A DNA stretch of 64,000 nt from Mytilus californianus (lineage: Eukaryota > Mollusca > Bivalvia > Mytilida > Mytilidae). The position numbers and the translations under genes are program-made. Within the stretch, counting starts at the first letter, position 1, and each line of letters opens with the position of its first letter. This document shows positions 1 to 12,129 of the stretch, one piece after another. The notes beneath the pieces are model-generated. The model was given only the letters and a program-made list of their open reading frames with translations, did no database searches and was not told where the DNA came from. The stretch is taken from positions 41,853,278 through 41,917,277 of the forward strand of contig NW_026262701.1 in assembly GCF_021869535.1 (NCBI RefSeq), read 5' to 3'.

Positions 1-1794
1 AGTTTTGACCCCAATTTCACAGTCCACAGAACACAGAAAATGATAGTGCTATTGGGGCATATGTGTACTATGGACAAATTCTTGTTTTCAATATGTTATC
101 AATGCTTTTAAATGCCATATATTTAGGGAAACAAAACTACAAATATTAACCATTGCAAAAATTAATTATAGGAAAGGTTCCTTAGTGACTTATTTATATC
201 TCAGAAGAAGCTATTCCATCTGTCAAATTTTGTTATGATTGTGTCTGTCTATGGAAAAGACTTTTTTTGTTACTTGGACATGGAATTTAATGAGAAATAA
301 AAACTTGTCTCTTGGACCATAAACATAATAATCCTTTGAGATTTCTGGTGTTGGTTTGTTTTTTGTTTTTTTTTTAGGGGGACTATAGAAATACTTCACT
401 GTATAAAAAACAATATGAAAAATACCTATTGCATAGATAATTAACTTTAATTTTAGCATACACATGTCCATGTTGTATGATTGGTTGTAATTGTCCAAGG
501 AACAGAGGTATGGTTGGATTGATGTGACCTAGGGATGGAAATTATATAAAATACATACACAAAGACTCATATTCTTTTTGTTATTAAAATGAATTTATTT
601 TCAAAAGTGATGGTCTCTTGATCCATAATTTTCATACAATTGCATTTAATTTCCTTGCACCAATTTTTCAACACTTTGCTGTGGATTGTATCACATGGTA
701 TATGTTAATCACAAACTGGTTTTCCCCAAATGATTGGAAAAGGTTTTTGTTAGCTTTTTATAAATTACAAGTATCATATTGGAATATTGATAGAAAACAA
801 TACTGAATCAATGGGAAGAGGGAAAAAGTAACCTTTTTGACAAATTAAATTATCTTCCTCAAACCCTGCTGAGAAAGATACCTCAAATATTTTCTGTGCA
901 AAACACTATAAAAAGAATAGAAGGCCATTTAAAAGAGGGCTGTAAAGTAATTTAAAATTGATGTCCGTTCCACAACAACATACATGGAACCTAGGAAGAC
1001 ACTTTGAAATCTCAACTATGAGTGGGAGTTTTTTTGTAGCGTAATGGAAGAAAAATTCTAAAATTGCCTCTATACAAGAATGCCCCATTTTTATACCTCT
1101 GTTTACGGGACGTATTATGGTAAACCTCTGGCTGTCCATCGTCAAATTGTAGGACAATAACTCAAAAACAATTCAACCAATTTTCATGAAATTTTGGTGA
1201 ATTTTTTATATCTATTGACGTAAGCTCCCTTTCGATTTTTATAAATTTTAGATTTTACGTTTCCGAGTTTGGTGATTTTATTCATAAAAAAGGGGGATTT
1301 TCCAGTTTTCGAACAAGAACTCAAAAATGTTTTGAGCAGTTTTCATGAAACTTTGGTGAATTGTTTATATCTATTTATGTGAGATCCCATTCGATTTTTA
1401 TAAATTTTAGATCTTACGTTTCCGAGTTATGTGATTTTATTCATAAAAAAGGGGGATTTTCCAGTTTTCGAAAAAGAACTCAAAAATGCTTTGAGCAGTT
1501 TTCATGAAACTTTGGCGACTGTTGTATCTATTAAAATAAGCATCCTTAATTTATTTATAAATTTCTGGTATGACATTGAGGAGTAATGGAACTTTATTCA
1601 TTGAAAAAGCAACGGCATATTATGCGCTCATGTCACAACTCTTTATTAAAGTGTCTCCCCTTGGTACTGTGTATGGTTTAATTGACAACCCTTAAATGTA
1701 CTTGTAGAAAAAAGTGAACAATTGTTCGAAAAAGACCAATTTCCTCTTCTCTAACTTTCATACTCCTGAGTTGTAAACGTCTGAAATGAATGAG
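1..1794. other. non-coding, probable anillin intron
   Basis: No convincing exon is visible here. Because anillin C-terminal exons begin at about 1795 on +, this stretch is most simply the upstream intron. The short open frames at 223-498, 618-806 and 906-1157 are AT-rich and resemble nothing I know. The only structured part is the tandem repeat element at about 1080-1640, described separately. Confidence 0.5.
1080..1640. repeat. repeat element with 159-bp tandem units
   Basis: Units begin at 1161, 1320 and 1479, a spacing of exactly 159 bp twice, and the third is truncated near 1560. Each unit holds an ACTCAAAAA start, TTTTCATGAAA and a GGGGGATTTTCCAG block. Flanks carry GACGTATTATGG on the left and a GCATATTATGCGC segment on the right. 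This is a short internal tandem array between unique ends, the architecture seen in bivalve minisatellite-bearing mobile elements. Assignment to a named family is not possible by eye. Confidence 0.7.
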
Positions 1795-4700
1795 TTTGAT
1801 GTATTTGTAGTGCCAAGTCCTGGTGGTCCGACAGCAGTAAGAACAACCAGCTTTACACTGATAACAACTCTGCCTATCTCAATGAAATCCTTAGACAAGA
1901 CAAGTTTTACCCTTGAAAGAGTAAGTAATGAGTAACATAAAGTTTCTGGTTATGAATATTCTTAAGTGATTTGTTGTAGTAAGACAATGCTACCCTGGCA
2001 GTTTTAGAACTATTATTTTTGCAAGATACATGATTTTTTTGTAATTTAGTCCTTATAGTCATACAAAAAAAAATGAAAAATTCTAAATTATTCTTATGTT
2101 TATAATTTTAGAAAAATGTTCATTTAACACGCAATGCATTAAATATTTGGCCTATCTATACCTTTTTTTTTTGGAAAAAAAACTTTGCTAACAGAAACAT
2201 TTTGAAACAAATGATTTTCTTTATTTCAGATTTCCTATTTATCTCCCTTGCATGGAACTATTTACATGAGACTGAAATGTTTGATGGAACAAAATGTTGA
2301 AGAGAGAGGATTTTTGGTAAGGTTGTTTCTTTATGGACTAATAATAAATCACATCTTGTCAGTGTTATGGCTGCTCAACTTATGAGTTCATATTAAATTA
2401 TTTGAAAATAAATTTTGGTTTTTTGTTCGACCTATGTTGGTGCTGGATATCCGACCATTAAATGCATTTTGTTCTTGGAAAAAAAATGAAACTAAAAGAG
2501 TCACTTCAAATGAAAAAAAATTATGCAATACTCAAAACATAAAATATAAATTTTCTTGGAACACATACTCAAGTGATATCACAGAAATGACCGAAACTGT
2601 TGAAGTGAAACAAGTATGAAAATAAACTGAGGAAAAAATATGTCAACCCCATTTTACATCTTTTCAGCGTGTCAATCTAGTACATGAGCAGGGTTTATTT
2701 ATTTATTATATGGAATGGTTACAAAACCAGACCGTATTTTTTTCAAACAAAACGAATTAAATTTATGAATTACGTACAAGCTTGTATGAACTAATATCTC
2801 AAAATGTCCTCCTTTCAGACAATGTTTGAAGATGTCAGTGGTCTTGGAGCCTGGCACAGAAGATGGTGTGTGTTAACTGGTAACAAGTTGTGTTTCTGGA
2901 AATACCCTGATGATGAACAGAAAAAGGTAATGAATGGAGACCGGTGCTTTTGGTATAATTTTTTAAGTGTGTATGTATTGCTGCACGAAAGCAAATAGAA
3001 TGGTAATATAAGAAGGTACATGGGAATGGTTCGGAGAATATAGACTTACAAAATAGGTTGAAATGAAAAAGATATAGGGTAGAACTTTTGTTGAAAAAAC
3101 CTTATTTAAAATGTCTTATATTCTTAGTGAAAGTTCTGTTCAGGTTGTTTTCTGTAAATTCAGAAATTATTGAGAGGTTTTAATTAATGTGAATAATGCG
3201 ACAGGGTGAGGATCGCAATGATAAGAACTGGCATTCTGATATCTGATACATATTACTGTATGTAGATTTTCTTGAAATCACAATTATTAATCTCGCATTT
3301 TTGTCCATTCTTTAAAAATTGCAGTAATAAATGCACACACTAATTTCTGAATTTACAGTATGTTTTTTCTGATAGTCCATAAGTGGACAGTTAATTCAGA
3401 TATAAAAACTTCAGAATAGTTAGATTGAACAATTTGACATATTAGTTTTACATCATGAAGGGAACTCGTCCAACTGCTTCATTCAGGAGATGGAAATTTA
3501 AAACAAAAAGTTGTTGGTATCTTTTGATGAGACAGATACCTAATGACACAAATAACCGAAAGACATCAAGTGGGCAACATCAAGCCTAAAATTTGACAGA
3601 AACAAAAGATTTGTCATTGAAACCCTAATTATTAAAAAAAAAAAACTACATAGCTAAATGACATACAACTTCAGACACTTTCATTGTTGAAGACCTTACG
3701 GTGACCTATAGTTGTTAATTTCTGTGTCATTTGGTCTCTTGTGGAGAGTTGTCTCATTGGCAATCATACCACATCTTCTTTTTTATATTCAGACACTTTC
3801 ACATCTTACAAATATACAGCATCTAATATTGAAAAATGGTAAACGATGTTTATTTTGGCTGTTCTAGGATCCTATTGGATATTTTGACCTGAAGAGATGT
3901 ATAACAGAAAAAGTAGGCTTGATACCAAGGGATATCTGTGCAAGACCTAATACATTTGAACTGGTAACAGTGCGACAGCCAAGGAGAGGGGAACCAGACA
4001 CTTTGATTTCAAAAACATACAATACCATGACAACCACAAGGTATGATAAATGAAATAAAATTAAAGAAAAGAATTATCTAAAATAATGAGTAAAAAACAT
4101 GAAAATATGAGGTTCCAAGTATAAGTTTGTTGAACGACAACCTAAGAATGCAATAAAACCAGGAAAAAGTATGGTCAACATACTCTTCAATAGACTAATG
4201 TCTATACAATAAGTTCTGAAAATCTTGGAGTTTTAGACAAGTTGTTCATAAATTAATCAGAGACTACCAAGAATAATGCTGCCACCAAATTCTTTATGGC
4301 AAAAAAAGAACCATATCAAATTTTTCCAAAGACAGTCATTGACCAAGTCCAAGCTTGTGTTTACAAAGCAGATAGAGATGGAAATCCAATAACTTACTGA
4401 GTGGTCAGTAGATGGTGTGTTATAATGAACATCTCAGACCAATCAACCGAAACAAAAAAAAATCTTATCCTTAGGCAGGCAAATTTCTACACCCTTTTGT
4501 TAGAACATAGACATTCTAACACTATTAACCCTTAGACTGCTAGCGCGACTATTGTCGTTCTGATAAAGCAGTCCGCTACTGCTACGCGCGACTATTGTCG
4601 TTTCTGTATCTCATTTGTTTACACAGTTACCATGGAATGGGCGGGGTCAATATTCATGAGATTGCGGCAGTTTAGACTTGAATGGATTATGATTGGTTAA

Positions 4701-6121
4701 AATTCTGCGTACTTTCAAGGTTCTCTTGACTTTAAATCAGGTATAAGCATGAAACCGAAAGTGAAAAATTTAGATGGAAAAAGTAACAAAACGGCGGAAA
4801 TTGTTTGGAGTGATGGCCAACATTTTCAGAAGTATTTCAATGATAACAATGTAACAGCGGCGGCCAATTTAAATGATTTGGACGAGAACAGAAGATATAA
4901 TAGATGGAAATAGAAACATTCTAGCAAAACTGCGAACAGAAGACTTTTAAAGCGGGAACCACAGGGATTCCCCAGACGATGTTCGAAATGGATGACATGA
5001 AACAGGATTTGCGATGTTTATCATTGCGCCTTTCAACTGTGAATCAATATTGATCACTGACATCGATAGATTCAAACATTATGTTTGTCAAGATTATTTA
5101 TTGACGAAAGTTATATCAATGAACTTGTTGTTAAAACATATTTGTACATGGAAGTAAAAGTCGAAAGTCGGAAGGAAAATACCGGAAAATAGTTGCATAA
5201 AAAAAAACTTTGGTCCGAGAAGAAACTTTTTTCTTTTGATAATCGCAATGGAACTAGTTCTTAAAAGAGACTTTTAACAATATTGGTTCAATTCTGAAGT
5301 CATGGATACTTTTGAAAAGTTTTTACATTGATGGATTCGTGTTAATAAAACATGGAAAAAAAAAAATTACCTTTGTTTACCTCTATTTGCACCTGTACAG
5401 GTAATAAATGACCAGAGACTCACACAAAAATAAATAAATAAAAAATACAGAATATAACAATACTTTTTTATTGATGAATATTCAATATTTACAAAGATAT
5501 TACAATTGTAAGTAAACATGTTTATTTCATCAGTGATTAAAATTTTATTCAGCAATACACAAAAGTACAATAGAAATGAATGCAGCAGTCTAAGGGTTAA
5601 GCATGTGAACCCTGAAAAAGACCAGGATGGTAGTGTAAAAAATATAATGACTTTTAAAGCTTGTTCTCATCTCTAGTACATGACATTTTTAACTTGTCAA
5701 ATCTAATTATACACTTTCGTCAGTCTAGGGTAGTCTTCTAGCTTCTATTGCAGGGGGTTGAATCCAGGGTTTGGTCAAATCAAAAACTTTAAAATTTGCA
5801 CCAAGAATATAGGAGGAAAAGAAAAGACTGATTAACTCTGATTTAGACTTTTGCATTGGTCTAGTATAGAGCAGCATATTCGTATCTCAATTAACATGTT
5901 ATCCTGAATAAATGCATGTTATATGTGCTGCTGGATTTTAAGTACCCATCATTCAATGAATCAATATATGTTTTATTTTTATTTTTAGACATATGCTTTC
6001 TGCTGACACAAAAGAAGAAAGGATAAATTGGTGCAATAAAATTAACAGAGCATTAGCCAACATCAGGACATGGCATTCTGATGCTATGAGGCCAATCAGA
6101 TTACCAACTAAAAACACTTGA
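1795..6121 (+). CDS. ANLN: anillin, C-terminal exons (PH domain)
   Basis: Anillin is the cytokinesis scaffold linking actin, myosin, septins and membrane at the contractile ring. Five coding exons splice in frame: about 1795-1920, 2230-2316, 2819-2926, 3868-4040 and 5989-6121 (TGA 6119-6121), giving about 208 residues. Introns are GT-AG. Exons 1-2 give the end of the anillin homology domain ([25 protein letters not shown]). Exons 3-5 give the PH domain, with the family signatures [39 protein letters not shown] and [17 protein letters not shown]. The 5' boundary of the first exon is uncertain: an in-frame TAA lies at 1774-1776 and the only usable acceptor is a weak TGAG at 1791-1794. Upstream exons, with actin- and myosin-binding parts, lie outside the window. 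An anillin-related paralogue is possible, but the [16 protein letters not shown] stretch is close to true anillin. Confidence 0.93.
3152..3358. mobile_element. 207-bp TIR element (MITE) in anillin intron 3
   Basis: The ends are inverted copies: CTGTAAATTCAG at 3152 and CTGAATTTACAG ending at 3358, with homology continuing into AAATTATTG. The right end is followed by TA. A sister copy lies at 11332-11528 with TA on both sides. Inner sequence is shared too (TGTAGATTTT, ATAATGCGAC, AATAAATGCAC). The terminal inverted repeats and TA target suggest a Tc1/mariner-type non-autonomous element. Confidence 0.75.
3670..3801 (+). mobile_element. 5'-truncated retroelement tail with 14-bp TSD
   Basis: The core, 3684-3787, belongs to the family ending CATACCACATCTTC plus a T/A-rich tail that recurs many times in this window. 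It is flanked by perfect direct repeats TTCAGACACTTTCA at 3670-3683 and 3788-3801. A target-site duplication, 5' truncation and constant 3' end are the signature of target-primed reverse transcription, so the family is a SINE or the 3' end of a LINE. It sits in anillin intron 3. Confidence 0.85.
4525..5600. mobile_element. piggyBac-type element, TTAA target, 1.08 kb
   Basis: The left end reads TTAACCCTTAGACTGCT (4525-4541) and the right end AGCAGTCTAAGGGTTAA (5584-5600), a perfect 17-bp inverted match. TTAA targets and CCC...GGG ends are characteristic of piggyBac transposons. A subterminal block GCGCGACTATTGTCG occurs twice near the left end (about 4544 and 4586), a plausible transposase-binding repeat. 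The interior is too short for a full transposase (usually about 600 residues), so this is an internally deleted or non-autonomous copy. It lies in anillin intron 4 and should be spliced out. Confidence 0.85.
4749..4913 (+). pseudogene. 54-codon open frame inside piggyBac-type element
   Basis: An ATG at 4749 opens a frame of 54 codons ending at TAG 4911-4913. The product is lysine- and asparagine-rich and starts [14 protein letters not shown]. Its position inside the TTAA element suggests a leftover transposase N-terminus, but no catalytic residue is present and I do not recognise the sequence. It could equally be chance. Confidence 0.3.
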
Positions 6122-7455
6122 GCAGATGATCATACAGGATATGGACTAAAATGAAGGGAAACAGTTCCCTAGAAGTGTGCCAAAAGGTCTAGTGAGACCA
6201 GCAAGACTTAAGACTTCAGTAGAAATACTTGTGATATATTTTATATATATATGTATGGTGCATATAATTATATAGATTATGCCTGTGTAATCTGCTACAC
6301 GCTTATTATAGGGTTAGCTAGGATTTAGATACACTTTCTGTTTATACATGGGCTGGTCCCTTACATTGAGGGACATGCACACACTTAATTTCAGTCTTGG
6401 ATTGTAAAGTCATCAATTTCTTTTTATGTATCTCATTAAAATTTTCTCAATCCCGGTGTAAATGAACTTTAATAGTGGGTCTGACTGTAAAGCAATTTAT
6501 TCTGTTGGACATGGGTTTTTTTTTCACAATTTGAGTAACCCTATCTTAAGTTATTGAAAATAATTACATTACTGACTCATTGTCATAGTAAATTTTTAAA
6601 TATTGCAAGGATACAAGTAATGTACTTTCTAAAACCTGTTTGCATGTGTGAGAGTGCTGTAATTTCTCATTTGACATTCAATTGTTTATAAATTTAACAT
6701 ACTTTATAAATCAGTTAGATCATATTTCTAAGTTGAACATTGTATAAAAACACTGACAAAATTTTATTGGAAAAATACCGAAAAGATTTCAAACCAGATT
6801 TATAACAGTATCTGCACTGTTTACTTATTACATTTCTGAACAGTTTTCTATAATCAAGAATTTGTACGTTTTTTATTCCTGTTTTTATTAGTATCAATCA
6901 TGGAAAAATTAGCAATAGTTTTATTTCGTTGTACAAAAAGCTGTTTTTTATTATTTTATAACTTATGATGCACCATTTTTGTATAACCATGTTAACTATA
7001 TATTTGTTTTTTTGTTACTCTTGTGTTTCCTGTCTTATTTATCCTTTTCTTCATCTTATTCACGTCTTTGTCAGTTTATGATATTATACATGTATCAAGA
7101 ATTTGGGTGTCCAAACCAAACATTGTGTATAAAAACATTTTATCTGGAGTGTGCACCTTGTAGAGAGGATAATTTAGATCATCGGATGATAGTTAATCCG
7201 ATTCTCATTGAGTCAGTTACATTGTAAAAGATCTGATATTTTACTACTAGTTTCTGGCAGTTCTCTCAAATATTAGCTCTAGTAACATTTGACAGAGTTC
7301 AAATTTGGTATTTAAATGAAATATTTGTAATTTCTCCTTTATGAGAGAAGAAATTACGAATTCATTATATTGATATATAATATTAAGGAGTGTAATGTGT
7401 TTTTTTGACCTGCAGGAATTTTTAAACCAAATAAAACATCTAGAAGTCTTTTTGT
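6122..7455 (+). other. putative 3'UTR of anillin
   Basis: AT-rich sequence follows the anillin TGA with no splice-supported exon. The hexamer AATAAA occurs at 7430-7435, followed by a TTTTTGTCTTTTCATTG stretch that could serve as the downstream U-rich element. Earlier weaker signals cannot be excluded, so the end point is a guess. Confidence 0.4.
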
Positions 7456-7599
7456 CTTTTCATTGTAACAGCTTGTTACACAATAAGTATTGGCTGGCAT
7501 CAATTCCAATTAAAATGGGATACTGTAAATAGTCTGGCAAAAACTTTTTTCTATTTTGAAAATTGGAAAGGAACATGTTTCGCAAAAAGGAAAACTGGC

Positions 7600-7930
7600 A
7601 TTTTAGATTTTTGTCTCAACTGTGACGAAAGACGTGGAAGCAGAGACATTTATGTTGCATTTTCAGCGGTGTGGATGTTAATTGGATTGTTAAGTAATCT
7701 GCTTAAGTCAGTTTGATATCACTCCTTGTGATAGATCAATGATATTTTCTATAAAGTTGCATCACTATCAGTACATACCAGTTTTTGACTATTTTGAAGC
7801 TCTGCCCACTTGGTCATGGTCCTGTGACTGAATTAATTTTTAATGTTGCTGTCCATCAGATTGTTTTTCTGGATTTTCTGCTGACAGGTGAGACATCTCT
7901 CTGTGTCAACAGTGTATTATATCATTATTG
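7600..7930 (+). repeat. dispersed repeat, single unit
   Basis: About 300 bp resembles the two tandem units at 10515-11105. Shared pieces include GCTTAAGT.AGTTTGA, AAGTTGCAT.ACTATCAGTAC, CTGCCCACT and TGCTGTCCATCAGATTG, ending in GTGAGACATCTCTCTGTGTC. The open frame at 7785-7994 lies within the repeat and is unlikely to be a gene. Confidence 0.65.
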
Positions 7931-9200
7931 GTGTGAAGCATCTCCTGGAATCTTAATGTTATTGTTCAACAATCACATAGATAAGACCAATTAAAATTAA
8001 TTGATAAGATTTTCATTCCTTCCCCAGCCCTGCCCCAATTTTTTTTACTGTAAAAAATTTACAAATTCTGTATTTTGTTCATTTCCATTACCAGTAACTG
8101 CCGATAATTTTGTTTCATTCAAACTTCCTGTTGCAAATTTCGGTTTTCGTATTTCTTCGAGTAATTTCACCAAAATTATTAAGTCTACATATTCTGCTGC
8201 TCTCTGATGACAAAATTATCTTCCAAGAATTGAGATCAATTACGAAAGGGCATGAAACATTCAAGTTACGAGTAGAACTCTGTATTCATAATACTTGTGT
8301 TGCATACCAATGCATATGCTTCAATTTTATGGGCACTACAAACCATAGCTTTATATATAGAAAGCAAAATAAATTTGATGTAGGTAGTCTAAAAAAAAGC
8401 ATTTCTCAACGTTTTTGCTATTTACTGAATAAAGGTTTCTAAAGCGGCAGTTACAAGTGTACATGAAGAACAGTGATTGCCAATCAGAAATATTTATTAC
8501 AAAAAATTTTTAAATTATGTAGAGTTACTTATATATATGAAATAACCTTACTTATATTGCCCTTGCATATGAAGAACAAATTACAAAAGGGTTTCGGAGG
8601 AAATAAAAATTAAAAAATAAAATCCTTCCACCCTCCCCATTTTAAAAAAAAAATCTGAATGAAAATCGAATTTTAGTTGGCCTAATACTAAGTCACTATT
8701 TATGTTTAATATTCTCTATGGATATTATAACCATGAGCCCCTGATTATGGACAGGTGACCGTATTGGTAATGTAAAACCCACCCTAATTTCAGTTGATCA
8801 AAATCAACTTTGACATCATTTAAGAATAAATCATGTCTTGAAGTGGATTTTTGTTAAGAAAAGAGAAATTGCTATTTTCACTTTTCAAAAAATTTTCAGT
8901 AAAGGAACAGTATTAAAAAGTGATGTTTATTTTTAAGTTCTTTGAAAAATTCTGGAATTATTGTTTTGCAACAGAAAGGGATCAATTATTATTTGTAAGT
9001 TCAGTGTCGAAGAGACTAAGACTACTATGCTTTGCTCTTGTCCTTGGTCCTTTGTTGATACTGTAAATTCTGAAATTTCTGTGTGCATTAATTATTGCAA
9101 TGTTTGAACAATGGACACTAATGCTTAATTCTAAGGAATTTAAGATTATATAAAAGTTCTGAATGTAAATAATGATATCAAAATTTGAAATGATGGTTTT
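7931..9200. other. no gene seen
   Basis: AT-rich sequence with short open frames only (for example 8110-8442 on +), with no recognisable motif, splice pattern or codon bias. A plain intergenic spacer is the simplest reading. Confidence 0.5.
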
Positions 9201-9204
9201 CATT

Positions 9205-10145
9205 ATCGTGTCGCAGAAAGCGAGACATAGGGATGGTGATCTGGCGGCATTAGCAAACTTCTTATAAACTTAATATTTCAGAAGGTAGAAGACCTGGATC
9301 CTTCATACTTTGTATATAGATGCCTTATGTTATGAAGTTTCCGTATGCAATAAGTCTAACTATATTTGGTGTATGAAAATATTTTACGATGTAAATGTCA
9401 GTCTAGCAGGTTTTATTCGACTTTGACCTCATTTTTACGGTTCATTGCTCAATGTTAAGTTTTCCTGTTTAAGTTTGTTTCTTAGATGATATATGCAATA
9501 GGTCAACTATATTTGATAATTTGATATATGGAATGATTGTAAGGTGTATATGTTTGTCTGGTAGTTATCATCTGACCTTGTCCTCATTTTCTCGGTTCAT
9601 TGGTCAATGTGAAGTTTTCCTGTTTAAGTTTGTTTTTTAGATGATATATGCAATAGGTCAACTATATTTAAAGCATGTAAGGTGTACATGTCTGTCTGAC
9701 AGGATTCATCTGACCTTGACCTCATTTTTGTGGTTCATTGATCAATGTTAAGTTTTCTTGGCTAAGTTTGTTTCTTAGATACTATGTGCAATAGGACTAG
9801 GTCAACTTTTAAAGCATAGAATGATTGTAAGGTGTACATGTCTGTCTGGCAGGGTTCATCTGACATTGACCTTGTTTTCTTGGTTCTTTGCTCAATATAA
9901 AGTTTTCATGGGTTTGGTCTGTTTCTTGTATACTATGAGCAATAGGTCAACTATATTTAGTGTATGGAATGATTTTAAGGTGTACATGTATTTCTGGCTT
10001 GGTTTATCTGACCTTGACCTCATTTTCTTTGATTATGTTAAGTTTGTGTGATACTTGTATTAAAACTTTATATTTAGGACTATCAACATAAAATCAATGG
10101 TCAGTAAAGCAGGCGAGACATTTCAGTGTATGCACTCTTGTTTTT
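9205..10145 (+). mobile_element. minisatellite-bearing element (pearl/HINE-like)
   Basis: The 5' end carries GTCGCAGAAAGCGAGACAT (about 9211) and the 3' end AAGCAGGCGAGACATTTCAG (about 10108). Between them run diverged units with the marker GCAATAGGTC or a variant at 9347, 9495, 9650, 9788 and 9939, giving periods of 138-155 bp. Each unit contains TGACCTTGACCTCATTTT and GGTTCATTG.TCAATGT. Bivalve pearl elements and other Helentron-derived elements have this plan of conserved ends around a variable tandem core; the family assignment is inferred. Confidence 0.65.
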
Positions 10146-10514
10146 GTTAAATGTATCCCATCTCAATTTTACAAAATAAAAACATCGCTAAAAATTTCTA
10201 AATTTACATGATCTTATATTAGATTATGACCAAAACATACAAAAATTAAGACCTAAAATTTATATAGAATGAATGCACAATCAAATGAGAAGTAGCAAGT
10301 TTAGAAACTACTATAAGTCTAAAGGGAAATGAATTACTTTGTGGTTATAGTGACCTAATACCTGTTGAATGTAAATTTAAACTTCCTCATCAAAGTGAGA
10401 CACACTCAAATAGTCTACCTGTTTACTTATTTTAGATGCAACTGAAATTGTTTGGTTCCATTTGTTACAATTTAAAACGGTTGAATTCCATTTTTCTCTC
10501 TCCTGTGATGGAAG

Positions 10515-11105
10515 TTGCAGAAAGCGAGACAGGGATTGCTTTTCTGGCATGGTCGTCGTAGTTAGCGTCAACAATTGTTGTTTTCTGCTTAAGTAAGTTT
10601 GATAGGAACTACTTGTGATAGAGCATGGATATGTAATATAAAGTTGCATTACTATCAGTACATATCAGTTTCAGAGGCAGATTTAGGGGTGGGGGCAGGG
10701 GATCGGACCCCGCTTTTGTGGGAAAAATTTGGTGATTATTTAGGGAATCACTGGAGCGGACCCCACTTATGAAAATTTCTTGATCCGCCACTGAGTTTGT
10801 TGACTTTTTCGACTCCTTGTCCCGTAGGTCATGGTTCAGTGACTTTCAATTAATTACCAAATTTCAATGTTAAGGTTTCTGCTTAAGTTAGTTTGACAGG
10901 AACTACTTACAATAGACAACGATATTTCTATAAAGCTACATTACTGCCTGAACATCTCAGTTTGTTGAGCATTTCGAGGTCCTGCCCACTAGTTCATGGT
11001 CCAGGGACTTTAAATTAATTAGCAATGTTGCTGTCCATCAGATTGTCTTTTACTGAGTTTTATGCCGACAGTCGAGACATTTCTCTGTGTCAACAGTTTA
11101 TTGGT
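10515..11105 (+). repeat. two tandem units of a ~280-bp dispersed repeat
   Basis: The left end reads GTTGCAGAAAGCGAGACAGGGAT, like the ends of the minisatellite elements; two diverged units follow (about 10575-10845 and 10845-11105), and the right end is GTCGAGACATTTCTCTGTGTC. The first unit is interrupted by another repeat at 10672-10795. A single unit of the same family is at 7600-7930. Confidence 0.6.
10672..10795. repeat. GGGG..GGATC dispersed repeat
   Basis: A G-rich start (GGGGTGGGGGCAGGGGATCGG) and an end reading GATCCGCCACTGA interrupt a repeat unit. Related GC-rich GGATCC/GATCCGCC stretches occur at 36325-36510 (inverted) and 59755-59870. I read it as a small retro-inserted or TIR element of unknown class. 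Confidence 0.45.
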
Positions 11106-11331
11106 GAGCATCAATTTTAATTGTGATGAAAATAGGTTATCTACCCAAAGAATTTATAACCTAATTACACCTTATAAAAGAAAGCCAGATTTTGATTGGT
11201 TGATAGCCAGTGTATTTTTCGCATATTCTAATATTTTTTCCTCATTTCAAACGAGTTTGCCTATTTTTCACCACTGCCGGTGAATTTGCCTCAAATACCA
11301 TGGTATTTGCCATTTTGGATACCGTAAATTC

Positions 11332-11528
11332 AGAAATTATTGTGAGGTTTTTATTAATGCGTATAATGCGACTCGTTTAGTATCGCAATAATAAGAACTC
11401 GCATTTAGATAGCTAAACCATTGATCTATATGTAGATTTTTCTATAATCGCAATAATTGAACTTGCATTCTTGTCAAGTTTTTAAAAATCGCAATAATAA
11501 ATGCACGCAATAATATCTGAATTTACAG
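11332..11528. mobile_element. 197-bp TIR element, TA target duplication
   Basis: Starts CCGTAAATTCAGAAATTATTG and ends with the inverted counterpart CAATAATATCTGAATTTACAG. TA flanks both sides (11330-11331 and 11529-11530). It is the second copy of the element at 3152-3358. The TA duplication supports Tc1/mariner-type transposition. Confidence 0.8.
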
Positions 11529-12129
11529 TATTCCTTTTTTACCCTCTCGAGCATTTTCCCGCCAAAATTTTTTGGATATGACGTTACATAAAAAAGCGAG
11601 CTATGGCTAACATGTATTAGTACATGTATAATTCCCGTGGTTCTATGATAATATCCTCTTATCCTCAAAATTATGCATAAACATGTGAATGAATTAGTTT
11701 CAATCCAAATCTATTAGGTGTAATTAAACAGATATATCATGTTATGGAGGGGTATTTGCGAAATGCATTGATCGTTAAAAAAAGGGGGATCAACCCACGG
11801 AAACCCCCCCCTGTATTTGTTCGGAAGTCTATGGAAGACCAATTCCGATGATTCAATGCAATTTTTTTAGGTATTTCTGGTCTCGTCATATTAAATACGG
11901 ATTCATTCCCTGTTCAGGTAATTAAACCAAGAACTTTAAAATTGGTACAAATGTATAGGCTGCTTATCTGTCATGCAAGTAGTGTTAAGGAAAGGAGTAA
12001 GAACAAACCTAATCTACCTGGAGTAGAAATAACGTGTTTCAATGATCTTGTTAATTAGTAAACTAATTAGTTGAAAAGCCAGATCATGATTGAATATATT
12101 TTGAATGTCTATAATAAGAAGGTTTTACT

